Source: Unio delphinus (taxonomy: Eukaryota; Mollusca; Bivalvia; Unionida; Unionidae). From it: 64,000 bases of DNA. The notes below the pieces were generated by a model. The model was not told the origin of the DNA. It did no database searches and saw only the letters and a list, made by a program, of their open reading frames with translations. Shown here piece after piece: positions 45,518-57,846 of this stretch. Position numbers and translations under genes: made by a program. Each line of letters opens with the position of its first letter. Within the stretch, counting starts at the first letter, position 1. The stretch lies in assembly GCA_029339505.1 (NCBI GenBank), contig JAQISU010000115.1:5971001-6035000 (forward strand), given 5' to 3'.

Positions 45518-47785
45518 ATCTCGACGTATCAGTCCATAACCCTCCACCTCTATTTGCTACTAAGAGAAACCTCCGTATGATAAATAGAACCAAATTCACG
45601 CATGACATCCAAGAAAACCTAACAACTTTCTTACATCCAACGGCGGAACAACTTGATAACTGCCTGCGTTCATTGCTTGAAAAACATGCCCCAGCCACCA
45701 AATGCAGAGTATCAATTATAAAAAAGTGTTCTCCATGGTATAGCATTGTTAGGGACCAGCTTCGGACTGCTAAAATACATCGCCGAAAAGCAGAGAGGCT
45801 TTGGCTTTCCTCCAGACTCTCTATTCATAAACAAATCTACGAAGCCGCTAAGAAGAACGTCACAAACATAGTCCATTTAGCCAAATCATCCCACTACAGT
45901 ATTAAGATCACGGAGAGTTCCAGCTGCAAAGAGCTCTTCGAGATAACTAACAAACTAATGTCAAGGAACAAATGTACACCACTTCCAACAACCTTCTCTC
46001 CACTAGACCTACAAGACCAATTTGCAAATTTCTTCGATGACAAAATACAAACCATTAGAGATTCGCTTGACAGCACAATTTCAACTCATTAGTCACCATA
46101 CAGATATGATGCAGAATTTCAGCGACAACCGTTAGGAGCATTTGAACCTGTTTCTATTGATTTAGTACGGACAATCGTGATGAAAAGTGTGCCAAAGTCT
46201 TGTGAACTTGATCCAATTCCGACATCACTGCTACTTGAGTGCTTAGACCCAATATTGCCTTCACTAACTGATGTTATTAATATCTCTCTCTCATCGGGGG
46301 AATTCCCATCATTTTTCAAAACTGCCATCGTAAATCCACTGCTGAAGAAACCAACACTGGACCATAACGGTTCAAAGTGTCATTTGAATTCAAACAGTCT
46401 TTTTAGCAATGTACAGTCTGCATATCACCCTTGCCACAGTACAGAAACTACTCTCCTGAAAGTATTTAGTGACATTCTCTCTGCTTTGGATAGTGAAAAG
46501 ATTACAGTCCTCACTCTCCTAGATTTATCTGAAGCATTTGACACAATATACCCTGATATATTACTTCACCGTCTCCAGCATGTATTTGGCATTCAGAATA
46601 TAGCCTTACAGTGGTAAAAGTCCTACTAAGTGAACAGGACACAAATTATATCTGCAAATGGAATACACTTCAGCCCAGTTGACGTATGTTGTGGTGTTCC
46701 ATAGGGATCTGTTCGTGGAACTGTTCTCTTCATTCTGTACACTCAGCCGCTCTCAAGTGTCATAGATCATCACCCAGTGTCGTACCAATTGTATGCTGGT
46801 GACACTCAAATATACAAGTCTAGCCACCCAAATGAAGTTGATGCTACCATCCAAGGAGTAGAGAAGTGCATTTCTGATGTGAAGTCATGGATGACATGTA
46901 ACAAGCTGCAGACGAATGATGATAAAACTGAGGCTATTCTGATCACAACACAAAGACTTTCTTATTCACATTCTTTACCTCAGACAATAAATATCAGCAA
47001 CACCAACATTAAATTCTCACAGTCAGTACGAAACCTAGGCGTTACTCTAGAAAGTATTCTCACATTGCACCAACATGTCATGAACATATGCAAGGCTGCA
47101 TATCTTGAAATGAGGCGCATCAGTTCCATTCGTAAATATCTTTCAGTTGATGCCACTAAAACACTTGTGTGTTCATTAGGACTTTCAAGACTGGACTATT
47201 GTAACTCAATTCTGCATGGTTCGTCACAATATTTACTCTAGAAACTTCAAAAGTTCAAAATACAACTGCACGGATCATCTTTAGAGTACCTCGATCAGAG
47301 CACACATCGCCACTGCTCTGTACCCTACACTGGCTATCGATTCAATACAGAATCAAACACAAAATTTGTTCTCTGTGCTATGTTTCAATGACAGACTCCA
47401 GTCCAATATACCTATCCAGCCTCACCCATGTGTATACATCAGCTAGATCCTTACGCTCATCTTCTGATAATCGTGTATACTCATTGTTCCCAAGGTGAAA
47501 ACAAAGTCATCTAGATAACGTTCGTTTGCACACCAGGGCTTGGCGTCGTGGAACGAATTGCCCATTGAAATTAGACACAAAGACACAGTGGTCCCTTTTA
47601 AGAGTGCTCTTAAGACAAACTTAGCGACCTAATCCTGTTTTGTATCTTATATGTTTTCAGCATGTTTTTATGTTTTCTAATTTCATTCTTTTTGTCATTT
47701 GTTGTTCTGTAGTGTAGTCATATCATTATTGATGGTGTAAAGCGCTTAGAGCTTCGAAAGATTAGGCGCTATACAAAGACCTCAT
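45517..47785 (+). mobile_element. L2-like LINE, 5'-truncated, antisense in MPEG1 intron (copy 1)
   Basis: A single plus-strand frame with stops carries the end of the linker between endonuclease and RT (WYSIVRDQLRTAKIHRRKAE), then RT motifs: CELDPIPTSLLLECLDPILP, SSGEFPSFFKTAIVNPLLKK, TVLTLLDLSEAFDTIYPDIL, and a catalytic box YAGDTQIY where the normal YADD has Asp replaced by Gly. The end of the ORF (CNSILHGSSQYLL) follows. Stops occur at about 46090, 46615, 46627 and 46702. The 3' end gtaaagcgcttagagcttcg...ggcgctatacaaagacctcattatta is the characteristic 3' tail of L2-type elements. The element lies opposite to MPEG1 transcription. The RT mutation and stops make it dead. Confidence 0.9.
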
Positions 47786-47882
<97 letters not shown>

Positions 47883-47942
47883 CAAACAGATAGATATATA
47901 GATAAATAGATAGATATATAAATTATATATAGACAGACAGAC

Positions 47943-47984
<42 letters not shown>

Positions 47985-48067
47985 GCATACAGACAGACAA
48001 ATATATAGATAGATACAAGATAGATAGATCTATATATACAGATAGACAGACAGACAGACTGACTGAC

Positions 48068-48115
<48 letters not shown>

Positions 48116-48116
48116 T
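47786..48116. repeat. (TA)n(GA)n and (GATA/GACA)n compound microsatellite in MPEG1 intron 1
   Basis: TA to 47850, GA to 47880, then mixed GATA, GACA and CTGA tetranucleotides up to 48116, about 65 bp from the exon 1 donor. It mirrors the GATA/GACA tract beside the exon 1 donor of the left MPEG1 gene. Confidence 0.93.
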
Positions 48117-48182
48117 ATCCATTTCTGTGTGACACCTTGCGACATGCACACGCACACACATAAACATACATGCTTGGCATAC

Positions 48183-48662
48183 CTGTACCCTAATAGTGGC
48201 AGCTTTTTCCATGCATTGATTCTCCTTCACACTTTCAAATTCATCAGAGAAGTGACCACTTATACCGACATGTTGTAATTGAAGGCCAGCCTCGACATTG
48301 ATTGACCTTGATAATGTTGACGTATAGTCAGTCCAGTGAACGAACAACTCTGCAAACGTTTCAACTTCACTGCTTTTCACTGGAATTATTGTTACGCCAT
48401 CCGGAATTAAATAAAGCCCGTCATCTGATAACTTGCATTGGGTGTAGTTGACGTTTAAAACCCGTCCCCTATCTTTGTTCATGAGATTATCCCATCCTCC
48501 TCCTGGGAGAGTCTCAAATCTGAGAACCTGATTGTCTGTGTGTCGGAGACACAGCCTAGGATCCCCGGGAAGCAAGACGGGTTCATTACTGTTTTCTGGG
48601 TTACCTCTACACGTGAAGATGTACAGCAATACTAAACCTATGATAACAATAATTTCTCCCAT
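48183..48662 (-). CDS. MPEG1: MPEG1/perforin-2-like gene, exon 1 (joins exon 2 at 42913)
   Basis: 160 codons, from an ATG at 48660-48662 to a donor CAG/GTATGCC, phase 0. Begins with a signal peptide (hydrophobic GEIIVIIGLVLLYIF, cleavage expected around residue 18-20) and carries the MPEG1 N-terminal blocks GDPRLC, RFETLPGGGWDNL, NYTQCKL, PDGV and PVKSSEVETFAELF. The start is chosen because it opens the signal peptide and lies about 105 bp downstream of a TATA box. It is uninterrupted. The paralogue exon at 1695-2174 has the same length and splice phase, showing tandem duplication. The open frame past the donor is just microsatellite. Confidence 0.92.
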
Positions 48663-48766
48663 TCTAAGACTTGAAAGAATACGTCTTTTATTTATTTTTT
48701 TAAAGACCAGGTGCTAACTGAAAGAGTGTACCACGATTCAAATACCCACACTCACTATGGCTTGAG

Positions 48767-48817
48767 TATTTATATTTTGCGCATAAAGAGAATGAGTCAT
48801 ATAGAAAGGAAATTCCC
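48767..48817 (-). promoter_or_regulatory. MPEG1 promoter: TATA box, AP-1 site, kappaB site
   Basis: Reading towards the gene: GGAAATTCCC (48808-48817, full kappaB consensus), seven bases, ATGAGTCAT (48792-48800, full AP-1 consensus), then TATAAATA (48774-48767) and the ATG about 105 bp further on. The kappaB and AP-1 words and their spacing recur in the MPEG1 relic at 35453-35478. Inducible, immune-type control is inferred from these motifs and from the known inducibility of MPEG1. Confidence 0.7.
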
Positions 48818-48830
48818 AGCTAAGTTCCCG

Positions 48831-49074
48831 TTATTTATTCCTTATAATGTCTGTCTAACGTGTCATCGCGATAACAATTTCATGATAGTGCCGTAAGTTT
48901 AAATTGTTTTAGATAAACTGTCGACCGCTATCAGCCGGCGTAGAGCCCATATTCGTATAACAGTATCGATTGTTGAAGGTGTATTTTCATAAATATTATT
49001 AAATAAGTATATTTATTACCATTTTACAGACTAAAACCATATCATAAACGACCAATGTTTGCAATCAGTTGTCA

Positions 49075-49075
<1 letters not shown>
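48831..49075. other. upstream flank, no recognised feature
   Basis: Similarity to the relic's flank fades after about 48865. Nothing else recognised. Confidence 0.4.

Positions 49076-49076
<1 letters not shown>

Positions 49077-49157
<81 letters not shown>
49077..49157. repeat. (TA)n microsatellite
   Basis: About 80 bp of TA. Confidence 0.94.
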
Positions 49158-49160
<3 letters not shown>

Positions 49161-49184
49161 ACAGACAGACATACTGACAGATAG

Positions 49185-49645
49185 GCAGACATACAAGAAT
49201 ATCTTTCTGAAAACTAAAATCAGACTATTGAGAGCACTAGTCATCTCAATCTTTCTGCATTCATGTGAGGCCTGGACCCTGACAGCAGAATTACAACGAA
49301 AAATCCAAGCACTTGAAATGAGATGCTTCAGAACCATCATTGGTCATCTCTTACATGGACCATATCACAAATGAAGAAGCGTGTAACAGCATCAGGCACA
49401 AAATAGGCCATTATGAAGACCTCCTCACCACTGTCAAAAAAGAGAAAGCTGAAATGGTATGGCCATGTCATTAGAGCCAACAGTCTATCCACAACAGTAC
49501 TGCAGGGTACTGTCCAAGGTGGTAGAAGAAGAGGTAAACAGAGAAAAAAGTGGAGTGACAACATAACAGAATGGACCAGGACAAGTATTGCAGAGATACA
49601 GGCACTGGCACATGATCGAAACAAGTGGAGGGAACTGGTCAGATA
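49185..49645 (+). mobile_element. RTE-type LINE 3' fragment, second copy
   Basis: Highly similar to 3985-4510: RLLRALVISIFLHSCEAWTL and QALEMRCFRTIIGHLLHG in one frame, then KRKLKWYGHVIRANSLSTTV, RRRGKQRKKWSDNITEWTR and HDRNKWRELVR in another. One frameshift near 49375. The fragment ends in the TATG-rich tract instead of the GAT tail, so its last part was replaced or cut by that array. Confidence 0.85.
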
Positions 49646-49941
49646 TATATGTATATATGTAGATGGGTATATGTGCACATGTGTACGTATAGATGTACAT
49701 GTGTATATGTCTAAATGTGTACGTATAGATGTATATGTGTATATGTGTATGTATATGCATATATGTGTATGTATATGTGTATATGTGTACGTGTATAAGT
49801 GTATGTATATCTGTATATGTGTATATGTGTATGTATATGTGTATATGAGTATATGTGTATGTATATGTGTAAATGTGTATGTATATGCATGCATGTATGT
49901 ATGTATGTATGTATGTATATATATGAATATATATGTACATG

Positions 49942-49977
<36 letters not shown>

Positions 49978-50054
49978 TGTATGTATGTATGTATGTATGT
50001 ATGTATGTATGTATGTATGTATGTGTGTGTGTATGTGTGTGTGTGTGTGTGTAT
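49646..50054. repeat. TATG-type microsatellite, 3' side of LINE copy A
   Basis: First a variable TATG/TGTA mixture, then about 100 bp of pure TATG, then TG. It ends at the CAGT run that forms the LINE tail. Confidence 0.94.
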
Positions 50055-50228
50055 GACTGACTGACTGACTGACTTTATTTCCTCTTCAATAGAGATTACA
50101 TCAGATTAATCAAATTCAGGATAATACAAAATCATGAAATACAACACAAAAGAATATAAATAAAACAAGTTGGAAACGTGTACCATTGTAATTATCAATG
50201 TAGTTGTTTCTACATGGCATATATGCTT

Positions 50229-50231
50229 ATG

Positions 50232-50301
<70 letters not shown>

Positions 50302-50334
50302 TACACACATACATATAAATGTACACACATACAC

Positions 50335-50432
<98 letters not shown>

Positions 50433-50485
50433 CCAAACACATATTTACACATACATATATACACACATATACACACATCTATACA
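50229..50485. repeat. TA/CA microsatellites within LINE copy A 3' UTR
   Basis: Two TA blocks (about 50240-50292 and 50347-50425) among CATA/CACA. The corresponding place in copy B (57292-57480) has CA then TA, so this tract is length-variable. Confidence 0.92.
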
Positions 50486-50861
50486 TATATATGAGGAACA
50501 GCATGAAATCCTTCTCAAAGGAATAAAGATAGCAAAAGGTGACACTCGTATATTATATGAGCCAGAGAGCATTATATCTCCGTGATCTGTAATACATCAA
50601 AATTGCGGAATTGACAACAGCAGGATATTTGTTTTTGCTTGTTTTTTTAAATTAATTTATTTATTTATTTAGATTAACTACTTATTATTGCTGTTATGTT
50701 ATGACATGTTTGTTGAGAGTAGGGCATGCATTTTATTGTAAAATGAGGTTATGCTTTTTGCCGTTACCAACATGAGTTTATCCCATACATCATCGTCGAT
50801 AGACGACAAGCAATCTACTCTGCTTCCAAGAAGTGTCTCCAATAGTATATCTTCTTCTTGA

Positions 50862-53800
50862 TTAAAATAAATTAACCCCGTCTCTCACCTCTAAAGTGTC
50901 AATCACCCTCTCAAAGAAGACGTTTCGTTCTTCAAGGAGCTTTTCACAACCTAAGATAAGATGTTTCGCTCTGTCGTCAGTCTCTTTTCCACAGAGTTTA
51001 CATATCATAACTTTTCCAACAGGCATGATATATAGTTTCACTATTTCAGAGAGAGGCCATAACATAGATGGAAATTTACGTCCAAGAAACCATATACTGC
51101 TTGGTTTTAAGTCCAAATGAATGTTTCTGAAGTGAATTAAATCGCTCCTTAGTTCAATATCTGTATTCCAGGTAGATTCTTCGATGTTTTGAATATTATC
51201 AATAATATTCCGATTCCAAACAAGTTTACCTTGGGTTTGTACTCTTACTGCATAGTCTAAGAGAACACTTCCCATACCATATTTCTTGAATATTTTGTCA
51301 ATATCTGCTATAAACCCCGTCTGTCTTATTGGGTTGGTCAAGTACTGACATAAAAGCAAAATGAAAATCTTTTTCCAGATAAGAGTCCAATCGCCCCTAC
51401 ACAGCCGGTTGAAAAAACACAATTTCATCTTATCTATGTATGCTTCCATTGACCAGAGTCCTAAGGTACTACGCGTTGCCTCTATGGGCGAATATTTATC
51501 GAAAGCTTGCATACGTCGCGCTGCATATCTCTGACACAGCTCAAGTTCTTCTATATTGGTGCTTGTCATATTCGACCATATAGGACTGCGGGTAGAATGA
51601 TTATTTTCTAGATTTTCATACTTATTAGAGGGTTCATTCCCCCGTCTCTGATACCAATAAAATAAAAGAGTTTAATAAGTGTTTACCTTTATCGCATGCT
51701 TCTTTTATCGCGTCATTATGTTTAAAGTTGTACTTTAGAGGTATGCCGGCATATTTCTTACTTTTGACTACTGGAATTGGCGATTTGTTGAATAGAAAAG
51801 AAGGGATATCAGTTCTTCTTTTGTTTGTAAAGAGGATGCTGCAACTTTTATCTGCGTTATATTTCAATCTCCACCTTTTCGCATAATTAGAGATTGTGTC
51901 GAGCAGATGCTGCATCGAATGATGCGAATTAGCCATTACAGTGTTGTGTCATCTGCTAATAAGACACACGGCAGGTGGAGATTGACAAGTTTTAGGCCTC
52001 GCAAGGTGTGATCTAAATCAGTGATCAAATCGTCTATCATAACGAGAAAGAACCAAGCGGACAAGATACGACCCTGTCCTACACCCTGTTTAATATTGAA
52101 ATATTTGGACAATTTGCCCGCAAATAAAAAAGAACTGGTCACTCCCTTAAATGAGTCTTTCATTATGCGCCACGTCTTCCCTTTTATGCCAAGTTTGTAC
52201 AGCTTGTAAAATAACCCATTGTGCCAGACTGTATTGAATGCCTTAGCATTATCAAGAAATGTTGCATAGACAGGAGTATCTTTATCCGTATAGTAGCATA
52301 AAGATTCTTTGATACAAAACGCTGCAGTGATACTACCACAATTATTCCTAAAACCTTGTTGCAATGGATTTTGAAAATTAATGTGCTTAGAAAATATAAG
52401 TAGTCTATTATATATAATTTGCTCTAGGATTTTCTGAAGCACTGAAACTATAGTTATATCACGGTAGTTGTTCATATCTAATTTGCTTTTTCCCCCTCCT
52501 TTAAATATTGGTATTACTAAACCTTGTTTAAAATGGCATGGGTACTCCTCGGCCGCGAACACCTTTTTGAAGACAGTTTCAAGTAACTGTACACTGCTTT
52601 GAGCGTCCGCAAACAGTAAATGCTCGGCAACAATACCGTCATGACCACATGCCTTATCTTTATTGAGAGAACTAATTGCACTACTGATTTCTTCTCTAGT
52701 GGGAATTTTGTCAACAACTTCATCAAAGTGGAATGGGTTTCTATACTTTGTTTTTTAACCTCTGCTAAAACCATCTGGTAATAATTCCCATCGTACATAT
52801 AGGTATTGTCAGGTAGTGACAAATTGGAAAAATGATTTGCCCATAAGTCTCTTATAGAGTCGTGGTCGCGTACGATTTTTCCGTTAGATTCAATTTCGTA
52901 TATGTAATCACGTTTATGTCTTTTATTCCGTATAAACTTATAGAAAGTGGAAATATCGAGCTCTGAAGCCTTTTCAAGCTCACTGAACTGTTCTCTATTA
53001 TACATTTCTTTTGCTCTCAGTAACTCTTTTCCAAACAGTTTCTTCGCTTTCTTATAGTTCGCGTATAACTGAAATTCCCATCCTCTTGGCCTACCATTAG
53101 AGATCCATACCCTACGTTTCAGCCTCATTTCTGTATGAAACTTTTTTACGTTTAGTAATTTCCAATAGGGGTTAGCGTACGGGCAAAACCTTTTTATGGG
53201 CAGAAATCTAGAAGCTGCGTCATGTAATATCTTTACCGTGTCTTGAATAATACTTTCAATATCAACATTTGTCACTAGTTCTGCCTTATGCAGTTGCGCT
53301 AAAAATGAACTGCGTGTTGCTTCCTTATACCTATTTATTTGTTCTGCCGATGCTTTCTTCCAATTTATGGAGGGAATTATATGTTTATCAGCCATGATTA
53401 TATTATATGCAAAAGGAATGACCAACTCTATTCTTACAGGATGATGATCTGAAATGTTCAAAGGATTGTCATCAATTATTTCGGCCTTAACCACTAAATC
53501 GAATTTGCTTTTTTGCAATAGTATGTGGTCTATCAGCGATTTGGATTTACCATCGATTGAAAAAAATGTAAAGTCAGGCCCTTCACAAATAGATTGACTA
53601 TTAACGGATATTAAGTGCCTATCGGTCAGAAACTTTTCTAGAATAGCGCCTCTAGCGTTTGTTGTTAGACAGTTCGTTTTGGAGCTAAGCAGTGAACTCA
53701 ACTGGCCATTGAAGTCTCCCGCGAGTATGGGAATGCCTTCTTTACAGAACATATCAAACTGGTTCTTTAATTCTTCCATTGTTTCATAGTAACTTGTAAT

Positions 53801-54181
53801 AGGAAAATTAGTTGATGGCAAAAGTGCTCCGAATACAAAATATTTCAATTTATCATTACATATTACTTCTATCCCTAAGACTCTATCGCTGCCGACGCTC
53901 CATAAAGGATTAACGCAGAGTGACTTCCTATATAGGATTGCTATTCAACCAAACCCTGTATGTCTTATCATTTCTTCAAAATTCACTTTTAGCCTATTGT
54001 CAGAGCGTGAGAAAGATTTAAACTGTGGATGCAAAGTATCTAAGAAGTTGAGTTGCTCCGGAAGAAGCCAGTGCTCAGTAAGCACTGCAATATCAACCTC
54101 ATTTAGCAAAGAGTACAAGTATGGTGCACCATACATGGCTCCTTTTACGTTCTATGTCATTAGACGAAATGTATGACTAGA
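50862..54181 (-). pseudogene. LINE copy A ORF2 (endonuclease-reverse transcriptase), broken
   Basis: Same protein as copy B's ORF2. Apurinic-type endonuclease parts (TEHWLLPEQL, LAGDFNGQL, SLIDHIL, SDHHPV) and RT parts (VIPIFKGGGKSKLDMNNYRD, KAFNTVWHNG, VGQGRILSAWFF, LLADDTTL) are present. Breaks seen: a TGA in the endonuclease near 53945, one-base loss near 52735, a two-base gain right after the catalytic ADD box (about 51937), a one-base loss near 51660 and a 15-bp loss near 51575. The C-terminal zinc-finger-like C-K-L-C-G-K-E...H-x-x-x-x-C is intact at about 50920-51010. Confidence 0.88.
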
Positions 54182-54290
54182 CATTTGTTGACCTAAAAAA
54201 TAGATTTTCAACACAAGTATTACAGTGACTATAAAGTAGTTGACCATAATTTATGCATATGTATGCGACTTACTGCCCCTTTATATAGTT

Positions 54291-55931
54291 TTACCTGAAC
54301 CTCTTGGCGTCCTTATCGCCGTAATCCTCATACCATTCTCTTGCCCATACAAAATTTGGCCAAAAACCTTTCTCTAAAACCTTCTCAAAGTCTAAGTCAT
54401 CTACCGTGACTAAAGCAGTGAAAGTGTCCTTTCCTCCTCTTACACGCCGGTGCTTTAAGATCTGAGAGTCAATTATTTCTATTCCTTTTTTCTGGCGTGC
54501 TTTTTTATACAAGTTCTCATCTCTTCTCTCGTTCTGTCAACCGGTATCCTGGACATTAGAACTCGACGTTCATAAGAGTTCCTCACTCTTTTTTGTGGTC
54601 TGCAGTTTCTGTTAGTTGTGATGACATCGATTGTTCTGCTTCCTTTATCCAAGTCTTTTGTTGAGGTGGCTGAATTTTTTGAATGGTGATCTTCTTTTCC
54701 TGTCGACGTTTCTTGCATTTTCCCGTGCTGAGTATTTCTGATCATGGTGATAACCACGTTCTCCATTATCTTCAATTACTGTCGATTCTTCAGTTGAGGT
54801 ACTGGGTATTGTGGACGGAGTCAGAACCACTCCTTCCCTTGAATCAGTGGATTTCAAGCGACCACCTTTGTTCTTCTTCGCATATTCCGTTTGGTCCGAT
54901 AAATGCTTCCGTCATTTTGTAAGATAAAGATTACGAGCAGTTCTCACATTCACCACATTCACCATATTTGCTGTTTGTGTTTCAATTGAAGGTTTGCCCA
55001 TACGCACTATATCAGCTAGTGTTATTTGAGTCTGTGCATCGCATTTCGTGGTTACATTTTCTTTATCCTTATCACATACTCTATCTTCGAACAGTTGATG
55101 TAAAAACAGTTGGTGACCATTAATACTTTCCAACTGGTTAATCCTCTCCCTGAGTGATATTCTCAAGGCCAGATTGTCTTTAGATAACTTCTTTTCTTCC
55201 TCTTTGCATCTTTCTAGTTCCGATTGTAGTCTAGTAGAGTTAACATCTCTAGTGTGCAGTTCTTTACGTATCTTGTCAAGCTCAGTTTTCAATTCAATTC
55301 TGATGTCATCTTTCATTTGTTGAATACTGCTTTGTATAAAATGTTTTAGATCTATTATCTTGTATAAATTCTCGATTGTTACGGAACTGTCGTTTTTATC
55401 ATTTAAAAGAGATGATACTGAATTGCGTTCGGAGTTCTGCATCACCTGTTCTGGTTCTGATTCTGATCGCTGTGACTGTTTGTTAGATCCTTTTCTTTTA
55501 GATACTCGGCTCACATATGTACTGCTATCATGGATACCCGTGCGTGATTTCTGTCTCGACGCGAGGCTTTTCACTTCAGATAAGTTGTTATCTCCTGCTA
55601 AGACATGGTATAGAATAAATATATCCTCAGCTAATCTCTCCTCTAGAGGCGCACTATCACATCCTACTGTTCTCTCAACTATACGAGTCACAGGATAATT
55701 ACTGTTTTCCAATTTAGCCAGGTCATGTAGTGATAGTATTATATCTTTTAAATTCTGCTCATCCAATTCCAAATACATCTTCTTTTTAAAATCATCTCTG
55801 TCCAAAGTTCCAAATTTAGAATCGATTTGAAGGTATATATTTTTCTCAGTCTGAGTTGCTCTCAAGTCTTCTTCTAAATCGGACTTTTCATCACCACTGT
55901 ACCGCTCATCTATTTCTAGCTCGTCATCCAT
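54291..55931 (-). pseudogene. LINE copy A ORF1, broken
   Basis: Counterpart of the intact ORF1 at 61270-62922. The first 339 codons (55931-54912) are open and include the coiled coil. Then frameshifts near 54910, 54690 and 54500 break the remainder, although the C-terminal RRM-like portion is still readable in pieces. Confidence 0.85.
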
Positions 55932-56165
55932 GTCCGTAGTTCACAGCAGTGTCCGTTTAAACTTGAAAAATTAGTTAAAGCTTGTTATAGGTCGCTCACA
56001 TTTGCGTTAACGATTAGGAGTCATACTTAGTCAGAACTATATATTCAATGATGAGCATTCTGATTACTCAAACTTAAATTACAAAAATAACATACTGCAG
56101 ATTATCTGCAGTTTACAAAATTCGTACAAACAAAATTATGACAAATCCTCCATGTTTATTGATCG

Positions 56166-56485
56166 TGACGTATTTACATATGTATGTATATATGTATGTA
56201 TGAATATATGAATATATGTATATATGTATGTATATATATGTATAGATGTATATATGTATGTATGCATATATTTGTATATATGTATATATGTGAATGTGTA
56301 TGTATGTGTGTGTATGTGTGTATATGTGTATGAGTGTATATGTATGTATGTGTGTATGAATGTAAGTGTGTAAAGGTGAATATGTGTGTGTATGTGTGTA
56401 TATGTATGTATGTGTGCATGTATATGTGTATATATATGTATATGTGCGTATGTGTGTATATGTATATATGTATGTATCTATATAT

Positions 56486-56526
<41 letters not shown>

Positions 56527-56578
56527 AATGTATGTATGTATGTATGTATGTATGTATGTATGTATGTATGTATGTATG

Positions 56579-56627
<49 letters not shown>

Positions 56628-56631
56628 ATGA

Positions 56632-56664
<33 letters not shown>

Positions 56665-56929
56665 TGTGTATATGTAAATATATATGTATGTATGAATATA
56701 TGTATGTATGTATGTATGTATGAATATATGTAGGTATGTATATGTACGTATGTATGTATGTATGTATGTATGTATGTATGAATGTATGTATGTATGTATG
56801 TATGTATGTATGTATGTATGTATGTATGTATGTATGTATGTATGTATTTATGTATGTATGTATGCATGCATGTATGTATGTATGTATGTGTATATGTAAA
56901 TTTATATGTATGTATGAATATATGTATGA

Positions 56930-56962
<33 letters not shown>

Positions 56963-57105
56963 TGTATGTATGTATGTATGTATGTATGAATGTATGTATG
57001 TATGTATGTATGTATGTATGTATGTATGTTTGTATGTGTGTGTGTATGTATGTATGTATGTATGTATGTATGTATGTATGTATGTATGTATGTATGTATG
57101 TATGA
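56166..57105. repeat. TATG-type microsatellite between LINE copies A and B
   Basis: Nearly 1 kb of TATG with interspersed variant and TA blocks. It is both the 5' flank of copy A and the 3' flank of copy B. Many spurious open frames (MYVCMYVC type) come from it. Confidence 0.96.
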
Positions 57106-57287
57106 CTGAATGACTGACTGACTGACTTTATTTCCTCTTCAATAGAGATTACATCAGATTAATCAAATTCAGGATAATACAAAATCATGAAATACAACAC
57201 AAAAGAATATAATTGAAACAAATTGGAAACGTATACCAGTGTAATTATCAATGTAGTTCTTTCTACATGACATATATGTTTATGCAT

Positions 57288-57480
<193 letters not shown>

Positions 57481-57846
57481 GAACAGCATGAAATCCTTCT
57501 CAAAGGAATAAAGATAGCAAAAGGTGACACTCGTATATTATATGAGCCAGAGAGCATTATATCTCCGTGATCTGTAATACATCAAAATTGCGGAATTGAC
57601 AACAGCAGGATATTTGTTTTTGCTTGTTTTTTTAAATTAATTTATTTATTTATTTAGATTAACTACTTATTATTGCTGTTATGTTATGACATGTTTGTTG
57701 AGAGTAGGGCATGCATTTTATTGTGAAATGAGGTTATGCTTTTTGCCGTTACCAACATGAGTTTATCCCATACATCATCGTCGATAGACGACAAGCAATC
57801 TACTCTGCTTCCAAGAAGTGTCTCCAATAGTATATCTTCTTCTTGA

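Larger units (their letters stand above)
42914..48182 (-). other. MPEG1 intron 1 (5.27 kb)
   Basis: Bounded by donor GTATGCC after 48183 and acceptor tattcttttCAG before 42913. It holds a 57-bp minisatellite, an antisense L2-like LINE, TA tracts and a GATA/GACA-rich microsatellite just inside the donor. The stretches 42914-43560 and 43850-45440 show no other feature apart from the old repeat near 43860-44120. Confidence 0.85.
50055..56165 (-). mobile_element. non-LTR retrotransposon copy A (two ORFs, degraded)
   Basis: Minus-strand element about 6.1 kb long, very similar to copy B (57106-63466). The 3' end (low coordinate) is ...GAGGAAATAAAGTCAGTCAG followed by TCAG repeats, then CATA microsatellite. 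A variable TA/CA tract sits in the 3' UTR (50229-50485). Its 5' end stops at ...gatcgtgacgtatttacat, about 200 bp short of copy B's, and part of its 5' UTR differs. Both flanks are TATG/CATA arrays. Confidence 0.88.

Noticed and set aside
56166..57105. Cysteine- and tyrosine-rich repeat proteins (MYVC type)
   Set aside because: Direct translation of TATG microsatellite in all frames; no gene context.
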